From Paenibacillus fonticola DSM 21315 (GTDB lineage: Bacteria > Bacillota > Bacilli > Paenibacillales > Paenibacillaceae): a stretch of DNA of 64,000 nt. The notes below the pieces were generated by a model, which saw only the letters and a list, made by a program, of their open reading frames with translations, made no database searches and had not been told where the DNA came from. The translations under genes and the position numbers were made by a program. The first letter of the stretch is position 1. Each line of letters starts with the position of its first letter. The stretch lies in the NCBI RefSeq assembly GCF_000381905.1, contig NZ_KB907269.1, positions 32,089-96,088 on the forward strand. The letters are read 5' to 3'. Shown here piece after piece: positions 1 to 7,395 of the stretch.

Positions 1-549
1 CATAAAGGTCTGCTGGGCCCGCAAGGAACCGGAGGGTTGTATATTGCTCCTCACGTGGAACTGGAGCCTTTGCTGCATGGAGGGACAGGCAGTCAATCCG
101 AAGAGTTGGAACAGCCCTCCGTACGTCCTGATCGTTATGAAGCTGGAACAGCTAATACGGTCGGCATAGCGGGACTGGCGGCCGGCGTGAATGCTGTGCT
201 TGAAGATGGAGTAGAACGGATTTATGAGCGCCAATGGAAGCTGACTCAGATGATGATGAGGGAATTGGAAAGCATGCCAGGCGTGTCAGTGATTGGTCCC
301 AGACTTGGGCTGCCGCGGACAGGCATTGTAGCTTATAATTTAGAAGGCAGAGATGCGGCGGAAATCGCTTTTACATTAGACCGGAAATATCAAATCGCAG
401 TCCGTGCCGGTTATCATTGTACTCCCTTGGGACATGAGACGGCGGGAACGTTAGCAGGCGGTGCGGTTAGAGCAAGTGTAGGGTTTGATACGAAAGAAAA
501 AGAGATTGAGGCATTCATAGCAGCTATGCGGCATATTTCGGCGCAATGA
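1..549 (+). CDS. Cysteine desulfurase-like aminotransferase class V, C-terminal part
   Basis: The reading frame is open from the first base, so this is the 3' part of a gene that begins outside the window; 182 residues are present. The opening residues HKGLLGPQGTGG are the pyridoxal-phosphate lysine segment of class V aminotransferases, with the HK lysine forming the Schiff base. Further on, RAGYHCTPLGH (Cys at fragment residue 140) is the active-site cysteine loop that takes the persulfide in SufS/NifS-type enzymes. By family, the enzyme would release sulfur from cysteine (or selenium from selenocysteine) in the cytoplasm. It most resembles the unassigned 'cysteine desulfurase family protein' branch rather than the IscS of the main Fe-S operon. 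A DUF3343 gene, often linked to sulfur or selenium carriers, lies about 1.3 kb downstream. Confidence 0.85.
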   Translation, partial: HKGLLGPQGTGGLYIAPHVELEPLLHGGTGSQSEELEQPSVRPDRYEAGTANTVGIAGLAAGVNAVLEDGVERIYERQWKLTQMMMRELESMPGVSVIGPRLGLPRTGIVAYNLEGRDAAEIAFTLDRKYQIAVRAGYHCTPLGHETAGTLAGGAVRASVGFDTKEKEIEAFIAAMRHISAQ

Positions 550-572
550 AATGAACATAGGGGAGAGAAAGC

Positions 573-1073
573 ATGCAAGAATGGAATGAGCTCATTCTGG
601 AACAATTAGTTTGGGTTGTAATCGGGTTAGTGATCGTTGTAGTTTGGCTGCTCATATGGAATTTGCTGCAAGGCAGCAAGTTGCGAAAAATGCGCCGGAA
701 ATACGAACTAATGATGCAGGGCAGCGGTGTGGAGGATTTGGAAAGCTTGCTGATTGATTTGAAAATTCAGCAGGGGAAAATTGAGGACTCGCAAGCAGAG
801 CAGAAAAACGTCATTGACCAGTTGCTGAAGCTTGTGCCGAAGCAAAAGGCAAAAATCGGCATGAAGCGTTACAACGCTTTTGCTGAGCAGGGCAGTGAAC
901 TAAGCTTTTCCGTAGCTTTTATTAATGATGAGAAAAACGGGGTTGTCATTACCGGTATTTACAATCGGGACGGTTCATATGTATATGCCAAGCCGTTAAC
1001 AAACGGTGAATCACCGCATGCACTCTCTCCCGAAGAGGTAGAGGTTATTGCTCTCGCCGCGAAAGGGGAATGA
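573..1073 (+). CDS. DUF4446 family membrane-anchored protein
   Basis: A 166-residue protein with one hydrophobic segment near the N-terminus (about residues 11-32, VWVVIGLVIVVVWLLIW). A basic stretch and a predicted coiled coil follow (about 45-90, rich in E, Q, K and L). The C-terminal domain, containing FAEQGSELSFSVAFIND and IYNRDGSYVYAKP, is typical of DUF4446. The function of the family is unknown; it is common beside parB/noc and yyaC in Bacillales. The ATG follows GGGAGAG at 560-566. Its 3' end overlaps the convergent yyaC gene by 29 bp. I infer an inner-membrane anchored cytoplasmic protein. Confidence 0.85.
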   Translation: MQEWNELILEQLVWVVIGLVIVVVWLLIWNLLQGSKLRKMRRKYELMMQGSGVEDLESLLIDLKIQQGKIEDSQAEQKNVIDQLLKLVPKQKAKIGMKRYNAFAEQGSELSFSVAFINDEKNGVVITGIYNRDGSYVYAKPLTNGESPHALSPEEVEVIALAAKGE

Positions 1074-1653
1074 AGCCGCGATTCCATTCTTTAATAGCGG
1101 AATAGAGACTGCTGGCAATAATTTCAGATAAACGCATCACTAGACTGAGACGTGTGTTTTGTAATACAAAATATTCCATGAAGCCGCCGACATTGACGAT
1201 GCCTGTAAGATGGATATCGCCGACCGGCGGTAATTCTTTATTTACTCCTGCTCCAGGGCGCAGCGGACCGCTAACGACTTGAATAGACCCGACACTGGAG
1301 GTTTGCCCCAGACAGGCATCAATACCAATGATATAAGGGTCTGAAAATGTGGTATTAATATGCTGAAGCGTATCTTTTAAATTCATGGCATGAACGGGTT
1401 CTTCCAAGGTACCATAGAGATGGAAATGGGAGCAGTTGTGTTTGGACAAGGAAGTGCCGACCAGGGGCCCCAGACAATCGCCAGTCGAACGATCGGTGCC
1501 GATGCATACGACTACGATTTCCTGTCCTGGCTCCACTTGAGCAAGATGAAGCAGCAGGCGGTGAATAATAGCGGAATGTATGCCGGGCTCAGTATGGGAT
1601 ATTTTTAAATAAGGGATTTCTTGACCGGGGCAAGAAGGATTTAACTGTGACAT
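1045..1653 (-). CDS. yyaC: Spore protease YyaC (DUF1256)
   Basis: A 202-residue protein with the family signature VVVCIGTDRSTGDCLGPLVG near the N-terminus. It also has IIGIDACLG and an SVGSIQVVSGPLRPGAGV stretch in the middle. YyaC proteins share a fold with germination protease (GPR) and hydrogenase maturation peptidases and are made in sporulating Bacillales. The frame is open up to 1791, but I place the start at the ATG at 1653, preceded by AAGGAAG at a good distance; upstream residues have no family match. The gene is convergent with the DUF4446 gene and divergent from DUF3343. It supports an endospore-forming host. Confidence 0.88.
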   Translation of the reverse strand: MSQLNPSCPGQEIPYLKISHTEPGIHSAIIHRLLLHLAQVEPGQEIVVVCIGTDRSTGDCLGPLVGTSLSKHNCSHFHLYGTLEEPVHAMNLKDTLQHINTTFSDPYIIGIDACLGQTSSVGSIQVVSGPLRPGAGVNKELPPVGDIHLTGIVNVGGFMEYFVLQNTRLSLVMRLSEIIASSLYSAIKEWNRGFIPLSRREQ

Positions 1654-1683
1654 AAAATCTTCCTTTCCGCTAATTAGCTTGAG

Positions 1684-1734
1684 ATTATTCGGTATAGCAA
1701 TTGTTGAATCCGATCGAAAGCTATACGGAATAAT
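1684..1734. repeat. Imperfect 15-bp inverted repeat in the yyaC/DUF3343 divergent intergenic
   Basis: ATTATTCGGTATAGC (1684-1698) and GCTATACGGAATAAT (1720-1734) are complementary at 14 of 15 positions around a 21-nt centre. The repeat lies upstream of both divergent starts, so it could be an operator or a sporulation promoter region. I see no clear sigma-A hexamers in it. Confidence 0.45.
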
Positions 1735-1806
1735 AGATAGTATATGGAAAAAAGGGCATTTATATACTCGGACTAAAGTATCGCTTCTCATAGGAGGCTT
1801 AAGGCT

Positions 1807-2058
1807 GTGGACACATGGTTAGTAATGGCGTTTGATTCAACGCAGCAAGCATTAAGAGCGGAAATGCTGCTAGAATATGCAGAGATCGATATTGACTTGT
1901 TTCCGACACCCAAGGAAATTACGGCGGGCTGTGCTTTGTCGATCCGTTTTCCCGAGGAATCATTGAATTTGGTTAAGGAGATTATCGTGAACGAACACGT
2001 GGAAATTAGGGGGATCTTCATGCCGATGGCCTCCGGTTATGATTCCATCGGTTTATAG
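1807..2058 (+). CDS. DUF3343 domain protein
   Basis: A small 83-residue protein. It matches DUF3343, a family described as putative Se/S carrier-like proteins. The pattern includes WLVMAFDSTQQALRAEMLL at the start and PTPKEITAGCALSIRF around residues 38-53, with the single conserved Cys in AGCALS. It starts with GTG at 1807, preceded by AGGAGG at 1792-1797. The nearby cysteine desulfurase-like gene makes a sulfur or selenium trafficking role plausible, but that is inference. It is spaced 15 bp from the MscS gene and is probably co-transcribed with it. Confidence 0.85.
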   Translation: MDTWLVMAFDSTQQALRAEMLLEYAEIDIDLFPTPKEITAGCALSIRFPEESLNLVKEIIVNEHVEIRGIFMPMASGYDSIGL

Positions 2059-2073
2059 GAAGGAGAGACGTCT

Positions 2074-2952
2074 ATGCGGCTGACAACGGAGACTGACCCT
2101 GCAGAAGAAGCGATTCAAGCGGCGATAACCTGGAAGGATAAGCTGTGGGAATGGGTAACCAATTTAGATATGTGGGAAATGGTGTTGTTCTCCGCATTGC
2201 GGATCCTGCTAATTTTTATACTGACGAGAATATTTATTCGGATCATTTATCGGCTGATCGATAACTCGCTGAAAAGACGGGAGAAAGGCCGGCTAAAAGT
2301 TAATCCTCGCCGATTTATCACGGTAGGCGAACTGCTAAAAAATATGACCTGGATCACCAGCAATTTCATTATGGTTATGCTTGTCTTGGGGGAATTCGGC
2401 TTTAAGCTTGCACCGCTGCTTACTGGGGCGGGAGTGCTTGGCTTGGCTATCGGTTTTGGAGCTCAGAGCCTAGTGAAGGACGTCATTACAGGATTCTTTA
2501 TTATTTTGGAGGATCAGTTTGCCGTTGGGGATGTCATACAAACCGGCAGCCTGAAGGGAACGGTCGAGATGATTGGGCTGCGTTCAACGAGGCTCGTCAG
2601 TTGGACGGGAGAGGTGCATATTATCCCTAATGGAATGATCACGAATGTAACGAACTATTCATTAAACAATGCGCTGATTATCGTCGATTTGCCGTTCAGC
2701 AATTCCAAGAGGCTCGAAGATAGTGTCCATTTGCTAAAAAAGGCAATGCTAAAGATGAAGGAAGATCATCCTCATCTGCTGGAGGTGCCGCATGTGCTGG
2801 GGATACAATCGCTCTCGGCGAGTGAGTTCGTCATACGCATCGCTATGGAAAGTACCTCCAACGCCAGGGAAGAAGTCGAGCGGCAAATTCAGACATACGC
2901 CAAGCAAGCATTGGAGGAGGCCGAAGCATTAGAGCTTGGGAGAGGGGATTAA
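2074..2952 (+). CDS. MscS-family small-conductance mechanosensitive channel
   Basis: A 292-residue membrane protein. It has an N-terminal hydrophobic helix (about 37-58), a second (about 93-112), and the pore-lining third helix with the Gly/Ala-rich run GAGVLGLAIGFGAQSLVKDV, which is the MscS signature. A beta domain follows (DVIQTGSLKGTVEMIGLRSTRL; IIPNGMITNVTNYS) and then the C-terminal alpha-beta domain. MscS channels open under membrane tension and release solutes in hypo-osmotic shock. The size fits the short Bacillus YkuT-type members. The start is the ATG after GGAAGGAGAG. Confidence 0.92.
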   Translation: MRLTTETDPAEEAIQAAITWKDKLWEWVTNLDMWEMVLFSALRILLIFILTRIFIRIIYRLIDNSLKRREKGRLKVNPRRFITVGELLKNMTWITSNFIMVMLVLGEFGFKLAPLLTGAGVLGLAIGFGAQSLVKDVITGFFIILEDQFAVGDVIQTGSLKGTVEMIGLRSTRLVSWTGEVHIIPNGMITNVTNYSLNNALIIVDLPFSNSKRLEDSVHLLKKAMLKMKEDHPHLLEVPHVLGIQSLSASEFVIRIAMESTSNAREEVERQIQTYAKQALEEAEALELGRGD

Positions 2953-3087
2953 TGGAACGGCAATCGTTTGAAGCACTTTCTATAAATTCCAAGCGGATGA
3001 AAATGCCTCTGTCTGCGCAGATCAACATAATTCAAACAAGGGTTATCTGACAACAACAATAATTAAGGAAGTAGGAGAGGAATAAGG

Positions 3088-3306
3088 ATGGAGCGTAAAT
3101 CGTTTGGATTGGGCGATATCGTGTTGATGAAAAAAAATCATCCTTGCGGCAGCAATGAAATGGAAGTTATTCGCATGGGGATGGATATCCGCATTAAATG
3201 CGTCGGCTGTAAACACAGTGTACTTATCCCCAGAGCGAAATTCGAAAAAAACATGCGTAAAGTTATCCGGTCAGCTGACAATGGAGAAGAGGACCAGACT
3301 GTTTAA
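3088..3306 (+). CDS. DUF951 family protein
   Basis: A 72-residue protein starting FGLGDIVLMKKNHPCGSNE, with VIRMGMDIRIKCVGC and HSVLIPRAKFEKNMRKV; this is the full DUF951 pattern (Bacillus YyzM type). Three Cys residues (HPCG and the CVGC pair) could bind a metal, but no function is established. An AGGAGAGG-like ribosome site precedes the ATG. In related genomes it sits next to the MscS gene and the GTPase ychF; here a tRNA gene comes next. Confidence 0.9.
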   Translation: MERKSFGLGDIVLMKKNHPCGSNEMEVIRMGMDIRIKCVGCKHSVLIPRAKFEKNMRKVIRSADNGEEDQTV

Positions 3307-3426
3307 TGTACAGTTTAGATAGAGGGGATAGAGGGGCTTAGATAGGGAACTCAAGCCGATACCAGGCAAGAATTATTTGCAGAAATAATTAACATCACTA
3401 AGTAAAAATAAGGAACGTACATTCCC

Positions 3427-3455
3427 TTGTGTTATGCGCAGTTTTGTGGTATACT
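3427..3455 (+). promoter_or_regulatory. Sigma-A promoter of tRNA-Ser
   Basis: TTGTGT at 3427-3432 and TATACT at 3450-3455 are separated by 17 bp and lie 12 bp before the mature tRNA 5' end. Confidence 0.7.
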
Positions 3456-3467
3456 CATTCTTGCTGT

Positions 3468-3558
3468 GGAAAGGTACCCAAGAGGTCCAAGGGGGCTGAC
3501 TCGAAATCAGCTAGGCGTGTCAAAGCGTGCGTGGGTTCGAATCCCACCCTTTCCGCCA
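3468..3558 (+). tRNA. tRNA-Ser (anticodon CGA)
   Basis: The 7-bp acceptor stem GGAAAGG/CCTTTCC closes a 91-nt class II tRNA with a long variable arm. The anticodon arm GCTGA-CTCGAAA-TCAGC has anticodon CGA, reading UCG serine codons. The T arm carries GGTTCGAATCC. Discriminator G and CCA are encoded (3555-3558). The 3' half of the T arm plus acceptor is duplicated 127 bp downstream (separate entry). Confidence 0.95.
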
Positions 3559-3768
3559 TTATAGTCGAAGACTATAATTAGCCGGGATGAGAACCCACAA
3601 GAGTGGGGGCGTCGGAGCGTAAGCTTCGATAGCATACACATCGCAGTCCCGGAATGAAATGAAGGGTATCCCACCCTTTCCGCCATTATAGTCGAAGACT
3701 ATAATTAGTCGGGATGAGAACCCACAAGAGTGGGGGCGTCGGAGCGTAAGCTTCGATAGCATACACAT
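3541..3768. repeat. 101-bp direct repeat including the tRNA-Ser 3' end (127-bp period)
   Basis: Copy 1 (3541-3641) starts inside the tRNA T arm and copy 2 (3668-3768) repeats it with one difference (C at 3582, T at 3709). The second copy therefore carries a tRNA 3' tail (18 nt up to GCCA) without a tRNA. Each copy contains two hairpins: ATTATAGTC/GACTATAAT around GAA, and CCCAC/GTGGG. The unit could be a tandem duplication or the trace of an element that integrated at the tRNA 3' end; no integrase is visible nearby. Confidence 0.85.
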
Positions 3769-3813
3769 TAAAGGATTAAAATCGTAATCATATATGATCT
3801 AAATATCAAATAC

Positions 3814-3842
3814 AAAGAAGAACCCGAAAGGGTTCTTCTTTT
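3814..3842 (+). terminator. Rho-independent terminator after the tRNA-Ser region
   Basis: A perfect 12-bp stem AAAGAAGAACCC/GGGTTCTTCTTT closes a GAAA loop and ends in a T run. It would end transcription of the tRNA and repeat region. Confidence 0.88.
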
Positions 3843-4224
3843 GCGACGGGATGCGGATTGGAATTCTTCTCTCACGACTAAGAAACAGTTGATCTTCGCC
3901 TAGGCTTTAACGAAGTGACAAAGAGGGGTCTTTCTCAATTCGCGATCGTTTGCTTCTAACGGGTAGTGAATAAGACTCCAGGCAGCTGTGTTGCTCGTGG
4001 ATAGTCCAACGGAACCACACCTCTCTTTGCATCGCCGTCTAATTGTATTGTGCGCAGGGTGCCGTTTTTTTATGCAAGCGATTCAGAAAAAAATAAAGTG
4101 GAGATGTCAATCAGCTCAGCCGCGGTTAAAGCTAACTGAAGCTGGATTCTTTATAGCCCATTAAGGTTCAGTTTAGATCCTTTTTAAATCCTCTTTAAAA
4201 GCTGGCTAGGACGCCTGATCTGGA
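3843..4224. other. Intergenic stretch without a recognised gene
   Basis: There is no convincing ORF on either strand. CAAAGAG (in GACAAAGAGGGG, near 3920) can pair with CTCTTTG (in ACCTCTCTTTGC, near 4030) across about 110 nt. A T run follows GGGTGCCG near 4066. A small structured RNA is possible but I do not recognise a family. Confidence 0.3.
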
Positions 4225-4422
4225 TTAATGCACTCGTGCCTTCTCGGCTTTTTTCCATTTACGGTCTTTGTTTGTCGTTTCCGGGAAGGTATCGCCGCGC
4301 TCCAATTTAATCCGCTTCGGATTTTGAATTTGCGTGTGGAAGCTGCGCGCTTCGCCTACTTCTGTATAAACCCCCGGATTCGGAGCTTTATCCCCGGGTT
4401 CGAACTCGGTTTGTTCACCCAT
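4225..4422 (-). CDS. yjzC: YjzC-like small protein
   Basis: A 65-residue hydrophilic protein: a variant of the YjzC pattern FxPGDKAPNxGVYxEVGE (residues 7-24), followed by NPKRIKLERGDTFPETTNKDRKW. YjzC proteins are small, conserved in Bacillales and of unknown function. A strong AAGGAGGATG ribosome site precedes the ATG at 4422. The C-terminus is very basic. It stands alone, divergent from rpsF. Confidence 0.85.
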   Translation of the reverse strand: MGEQTEFEPGDKAPNPGVYTEVGEARSFHTQIQNPKRIKLERGDTFPETTNKDRKWKKAEKARVH

Positions 4423-4640
4423 GCAATCATCCTCCTTTCAAGCTGAAATCAATAAGGACAGAAGCTAGAGATACCGCCTTATTATGTGTTTTTTTCTTAT
4501 GTTTCATGTAGATTGACCTCGGTTCATCCTGAAGACACCGCAGACAACAATTGTGCCTCAACGGATAATCAGCGAGTAGCGATTAAGCATCCACCCACCT
4601 AAGCACCCCAAGCCAAAACTGGAAAACGACCATTTTATAC

Positions 4641-4669
4641 TTGCAGGGACTACGCGGGTTTGATATAAT
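4641..4669 (+). promoter_or_regulatory. Sigma-A promoter of the rpsF-ssb-rpsR operon
   Basis: TTGCAG (4641-4646), a 17-bp spacer and a perfect TATAAT (4664-4669) give a transcript with an 80-nt leader. Such leaders often hold an S6:S18-binding hairpin that feeds back on the operon; I cannot confirm the motif by eye. Confidence 0.8.
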
Positions 4670-4751
4670 ATTTTGGTGCGAGTTGAAGAGCTCGTTCCTT
4701 GCTCCCATGGGGAAGAAGGTGGGGGCCATAGTCCAAGAGGAGGTGACATAT

Positions 4752-5036
4752 ATGCGCAAATATGAAGTGATGTACATTATTCGTCCTGAACTTGAACAAG
4801 AAGCAGTTCAAGCTGTAGTTGACAAATTCCAAGGCATCATCCAAAACGGCGGTGAAATTACAAAGCATGAAGTGATGGGTAAGCGCCGGCTTGCGTATGA
4901 GATTAACAAGATCCGTGACGGTATTTACGTCCTAGTGAACTTCACAGCGACTCCTGATGTCGTTGCTGAGCTTGAGCGGATTCTGAAGATTTCCGATGAG
5001 GTTATCCGTTATCTCATTACGAAAGACGTAGCTTAA
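4752..5036 (+). CDS. rpsF: 30S ribosomal protein S6
   Basis: A 94-residue protein starting MRKYEVMYIIRPELEQ, with EVMGKRRLAYEINKIRDG and a C-terminal EVIRYLITKDVA; this matches bacterial S6 over its whole length. S6 pairs with S18 on the 30S platform. I use the ATG at 4752 after AAGAGGAGGTG rather than the open frame from 4641, which overlaps the promoter. It is the first gene of the classic rpsF-ssb-rpsR operon. Confidence 0.98.
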   Translation: MRKYEVMYIIRPELEQEAVQAVVDKFQGIIQNGGEITKHEVMGKRRLAYEINKIRDGIYVLVNFTATPDVVAELERILKISDEVIRYLITKDVA

Positions 5037-5116
5037 TCCAGGATGTTCAAGCAGTCTTTGGACTTGCTGAGCCCTGAGTGTATTTTGTAGACATTAGCCC
5101 GGAGGAGGGGATTTGA

Positions 5117-5605
5117 TTGTTGAACCGTGTCATTCTGATCGGACGTCTTACGAGAGATCCCGAGCTGCGTTATACGCCGTCTGGCGTAGCGGTTACCCAG
5201 TTCACGATTGCCGTGGACAGACCGTTTACATCGCAGGGCGGAGAGCGCGAAGCGGATTTTATTCCGGTCGTAACGTGGAGACAACTGGCGGAGACTTGCG
5301 CAAATTACTTGCGCAAAGGGCGTCTCACTGCCGTGGAAGGACGTATTCAGGTACGGAATTACGAGAATAACGAAGGCAAACGTGTATACGTAACCGAAGT
5401 GATTGCTGATAATGTCCGTTTCTTGGAGTCTAACCGCGAAGGCGGCAGTGGTGGCGGACAGCGCGAGGAAAATCCGTTTGGAGGAAGCAGCGCGGGCGGC
5501 AATAGCAACAGCAACCGCAGCAGCAATCCCTCACGCGGCAATCAAGATCCATTCTCTGACGACGGGAAGCCGATTGATATTTCGGATGACGATTTGCCAT
5601 TTTAA
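5117..5605 (+). CDS. ssb: Single-stranded DNA-binding protein
   Basis: A 162-residue protein. The OB-fold domain (1-105) begins MLNRVILIGRLTRDPELRY and includes READFIPVVTWRQLAE. A Gly/Asn/Ser-rich linker (about 112-150) leads to the acidic tip DISDDDLPF, which recruits replication and repair proteins. Translation starts at TTG 5117, fixed by the GGAGGAGGGG ribosome site 6 bases upstream and by alignment to Bacillus SsbA. It coats single-stranded DNA at forks. It lies between rpsF and rpsR, as in other Bacillales. Confidence 0.98.
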   Translation: MLNRVILIGRLTRDPELRYTPSGVAVTQFTIAVDRPFTSQGGEREADFIPVVTWRQLAETCANYLRKGRLTAVEGRIQVRNYENNEGKRVYVTEVIADNVRFLESNREGGSGGGQREENPFGGSSAGGNSNSNRSSNPSRGNQDPFSDDGKPIDISDDDLPF

Positions 5606-5625
5606 TATAGGAAGGACTGAATAGC

Positions 5626-5895
5626 ATGAGCTTCAAGCAAAGAGAAGGCGGAGACGACAAAAGACCGGCACGCCGCGGCGGCCGCAACAAACGTCGTAAA
5701 GTATGTTTCTTCACTGTGAACAAAATTACTCACATTGACTATAAAGATACAGAACTGCTCAAAAAATTCATCAGCGAGCGTGGCAAAATTTTGCCGCGTC
5801 GTGTGACGGGTACGAGCGCGAAGTATCAACGTCTCTTGACGATTGCCATCAAACGCTCTCGTCAAATCGCATTGCTTCCGTACACTACGGAGTAA
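5626..5895 (+). CDS. rpsR: 30S ribosomal protein S18
   Basis: An 89-residue basic protein. Its core KVCFFTVNKITHIDYKD, RGKILPRRVTGTSAKYQR and KRSRQIALLPYT is the standard S18 sequence. The N-terminal 20 residues are extended and rich in R and G compared with the 79-residue Bacillus protein. The Cys in VCFF is kept. It is the last gene of the operon and is followed by a long-range stem that ends in a T run. Confidence 0.98.
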   Translation: MSFKQREGGDDKRPARRGGRNKRRKVCFFTVNKITHIDYKDTELLKKFISERGKILPRRVTGTSAKYQRLLTIAIKRSRQIALLPYTTE

Positions 5896-5913
5896 TCGAT
5901 AATTAGACATCGC

Positions 5914-6000
5914 AAAATCCCCCTTAAGTAAACAAAAGGCGAGGGAGCATCCATGGAAATGGAGATCCCGAACCGGCTGTTGAACGAGGGGGATTTTTTT
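5914..6000 (+). terminator. Branched terminator-like structure after rpsR
   Basis: AAAATCCCCCTT (5914-5925) pairs with GAGGGGGATTTT (from 5986), leading into eight Ts. The 60-nt interior folds into its own hairpin, TCCAT-GGAA-ATGGA flanked by GGGA/CCC. The size is unusual for a simple terminator. Confidence 0.6.
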
Positions 6001-6341
6001 TCGTTTTTCTCAGTTGGAATACGGTGAATCGGGTGGAGCTTACAAAGTATAGGAAAGGGAATGAATCAATTGGCCGCGAGAATTGCTTTCGTTACTATTT
6101 TCGTTGCTATTGATCACCGCATTTCTTCCTTTTTTATTTCATATGCTTTAAAAAAGTACTTGGAATATAAATGGTAATCATATATAGTAATAAAAAGAAT
6201 ATTTTTCTAATATTTCTAATATAGGTAATTTAATAAATATATACAACAATATACCACTATGCATCACTTCAAAACCAAGTAAGTAGGGCAGAATTATTGA
6301 TTATAGGTGTATTTCTATGGGCTTAAAAACCTTTTGATAGG
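6001..6341. other. AT-rich intergenic before the opp operon
   Basis: No ORF of interest. The stretch 6120-6290 is strongly AT-rich with several TATA-like runs and probably holds the opp promoter, but I cannot choose one pair of hexamers. Confidence 0.4.
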
Positions 6342-6344
6342 GTG

Positions 6345-7379
6345 ATGAGTGTGAATGAAGAGCTCCTAACCATCGAGAATCTGTCGACCTCCTTTCCAAT
6401 TGCAGGCCAATTGTACGCCGCCGTAGATGATGTGAACTTGACGGTAAAAAAGAATGAAATCCTCGCCATAGTAGGAGAATCGGGATCGGGAAAAAGCGCT
6501 TTGGCTTTTTCTATTATGGGCTTGCATACCCGCGCCCAAATCCAGGGCCACATCTATTATAAGGGCCAGAATCTCGCCACAATGTCCCCAGCTGAATTGA
6601 ACCGTCTTCGCGGTAACGAAGTCAGCATGATCTTTCAGGATCCTTTATCCGCATTAAATCCGCTGATGATGATAGGTGAGCAAATTGAAGAAGTGCTCCT
6701 GCTTCATGAATCCAAATCCAAAACCGCTAGATCTTCTAAGGGTTCCGGCCAGACCAGACACTCCAAAAAATTCAGAAAAGAACAAACGCTCGATTTGCTG
6801 AGCCAAGTCGGCATTCCCCGCCCGGAATATACATATGGGCAATATCCTCATGAATTATCTGGGGGGATGCGGCAGCGGGTCGTCATTGCTATGGCGATTG
6901 CCAATCAGCCCCATCTATTAATCGCTGACGAGCCGACGACAGCTCTGGATGTCACCATCCAGCTTCAGATCCTGGAACTGATCCGACGTCTTAAGGAACA
7001 AATGGAGGCAGGGATCATATTAATTACCCATGATCTGGGCGTTGTAGCCGAAATGGCCGATCGTGTCGCGGTCATGTATGCTGGACAAATTGTTGAAATC
7101 TCTTCGATCCACTCCTTGATGTCAAATGCAAAACATCCCTATACGAGATCATTAATGAGCTCTATCCCTACTGGGAATGAGAAGAAAACAAAGCTCCATG
7201 TCATTCAAGGCGTAGTTCCCTCTTTGCAGCATTTACCACGTCAAGGGTGCCGCTTTCGATCCCGGATTCCATGGATAGAAGAAGCGGCGCATGAGGCGGA
7301 TCCGCAAATGCATGAAGTAGAGCCAGGACATTACGTTCGCTGTACATGTTATAAGCATTTTCACTTCCTTGATGAATAA
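6345..7379 (+). CDS. oppD: Oligopeptide/dipeptide ABC transporter ATP-binding protein (OppD/DppD type)
   Basis: A 344-residue ATPase: Walker A GESGSGKS (about 47-54), Q-loop FQDPLSALNP, signature LSGGMRQR, Walker B LLIADEPT and H-loop THDLG. It powers peptide import with the partner ATPase next to it. A hydrophilic insert (KSKTARSSKGSGQTRHSKK, about 125-145) sits before the signature. In the C-terminal oligo_HPY region the usual four-cysteine pattern is incomplete: GCRF and VRC are kept but the RCP and second-helix cysteines are replaced (RIPW, EAAHEA). The start is ATG 6345; GTG 6342 is also possible. The following ATPase overlaps or abuts the stop. Confidence 0.93.
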   Translation: MSVNEELLTIENLSTSFPIAGQLYAAVDDVNLTVKKNEILAIVGESGSGKSALAFSIMGLHTRAQIQGHIYYKGQNLATMSPAELNRLRGNEVSMIFQDPLSALNPLMMIGEQIEEVLLLHESKSKTARSSKGSGQTRHSKKFRKEQTLDLLSQVGIPRPEYTYGQYPHELSGGMRQRVVIAMAIANQPHLLIADEPTTALDVTIQLQILELIRRLKEQMEAGIILITHDLGVVAEMADRVAVMYAGQIVEISSIHSLMSNAKHPYTRSLMSSIPTGNEKKTKLHVIQGVVPSLQHLPRQGCRFRSRIPWIEEAAHEADPQMHEVEPGHYVRCTCYKHFHFLDE

Positions 7380-7395
7380 GAGGAGGAATACGGAT

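Noticed and set aside
3559..3768. Minus-strand ORF of 69 codons across the tRNA-flank repeats
   Set aside because: It merely translates the duplicated hairpin-rich repeat (the same peptide appears twice) and has no ribosome site.
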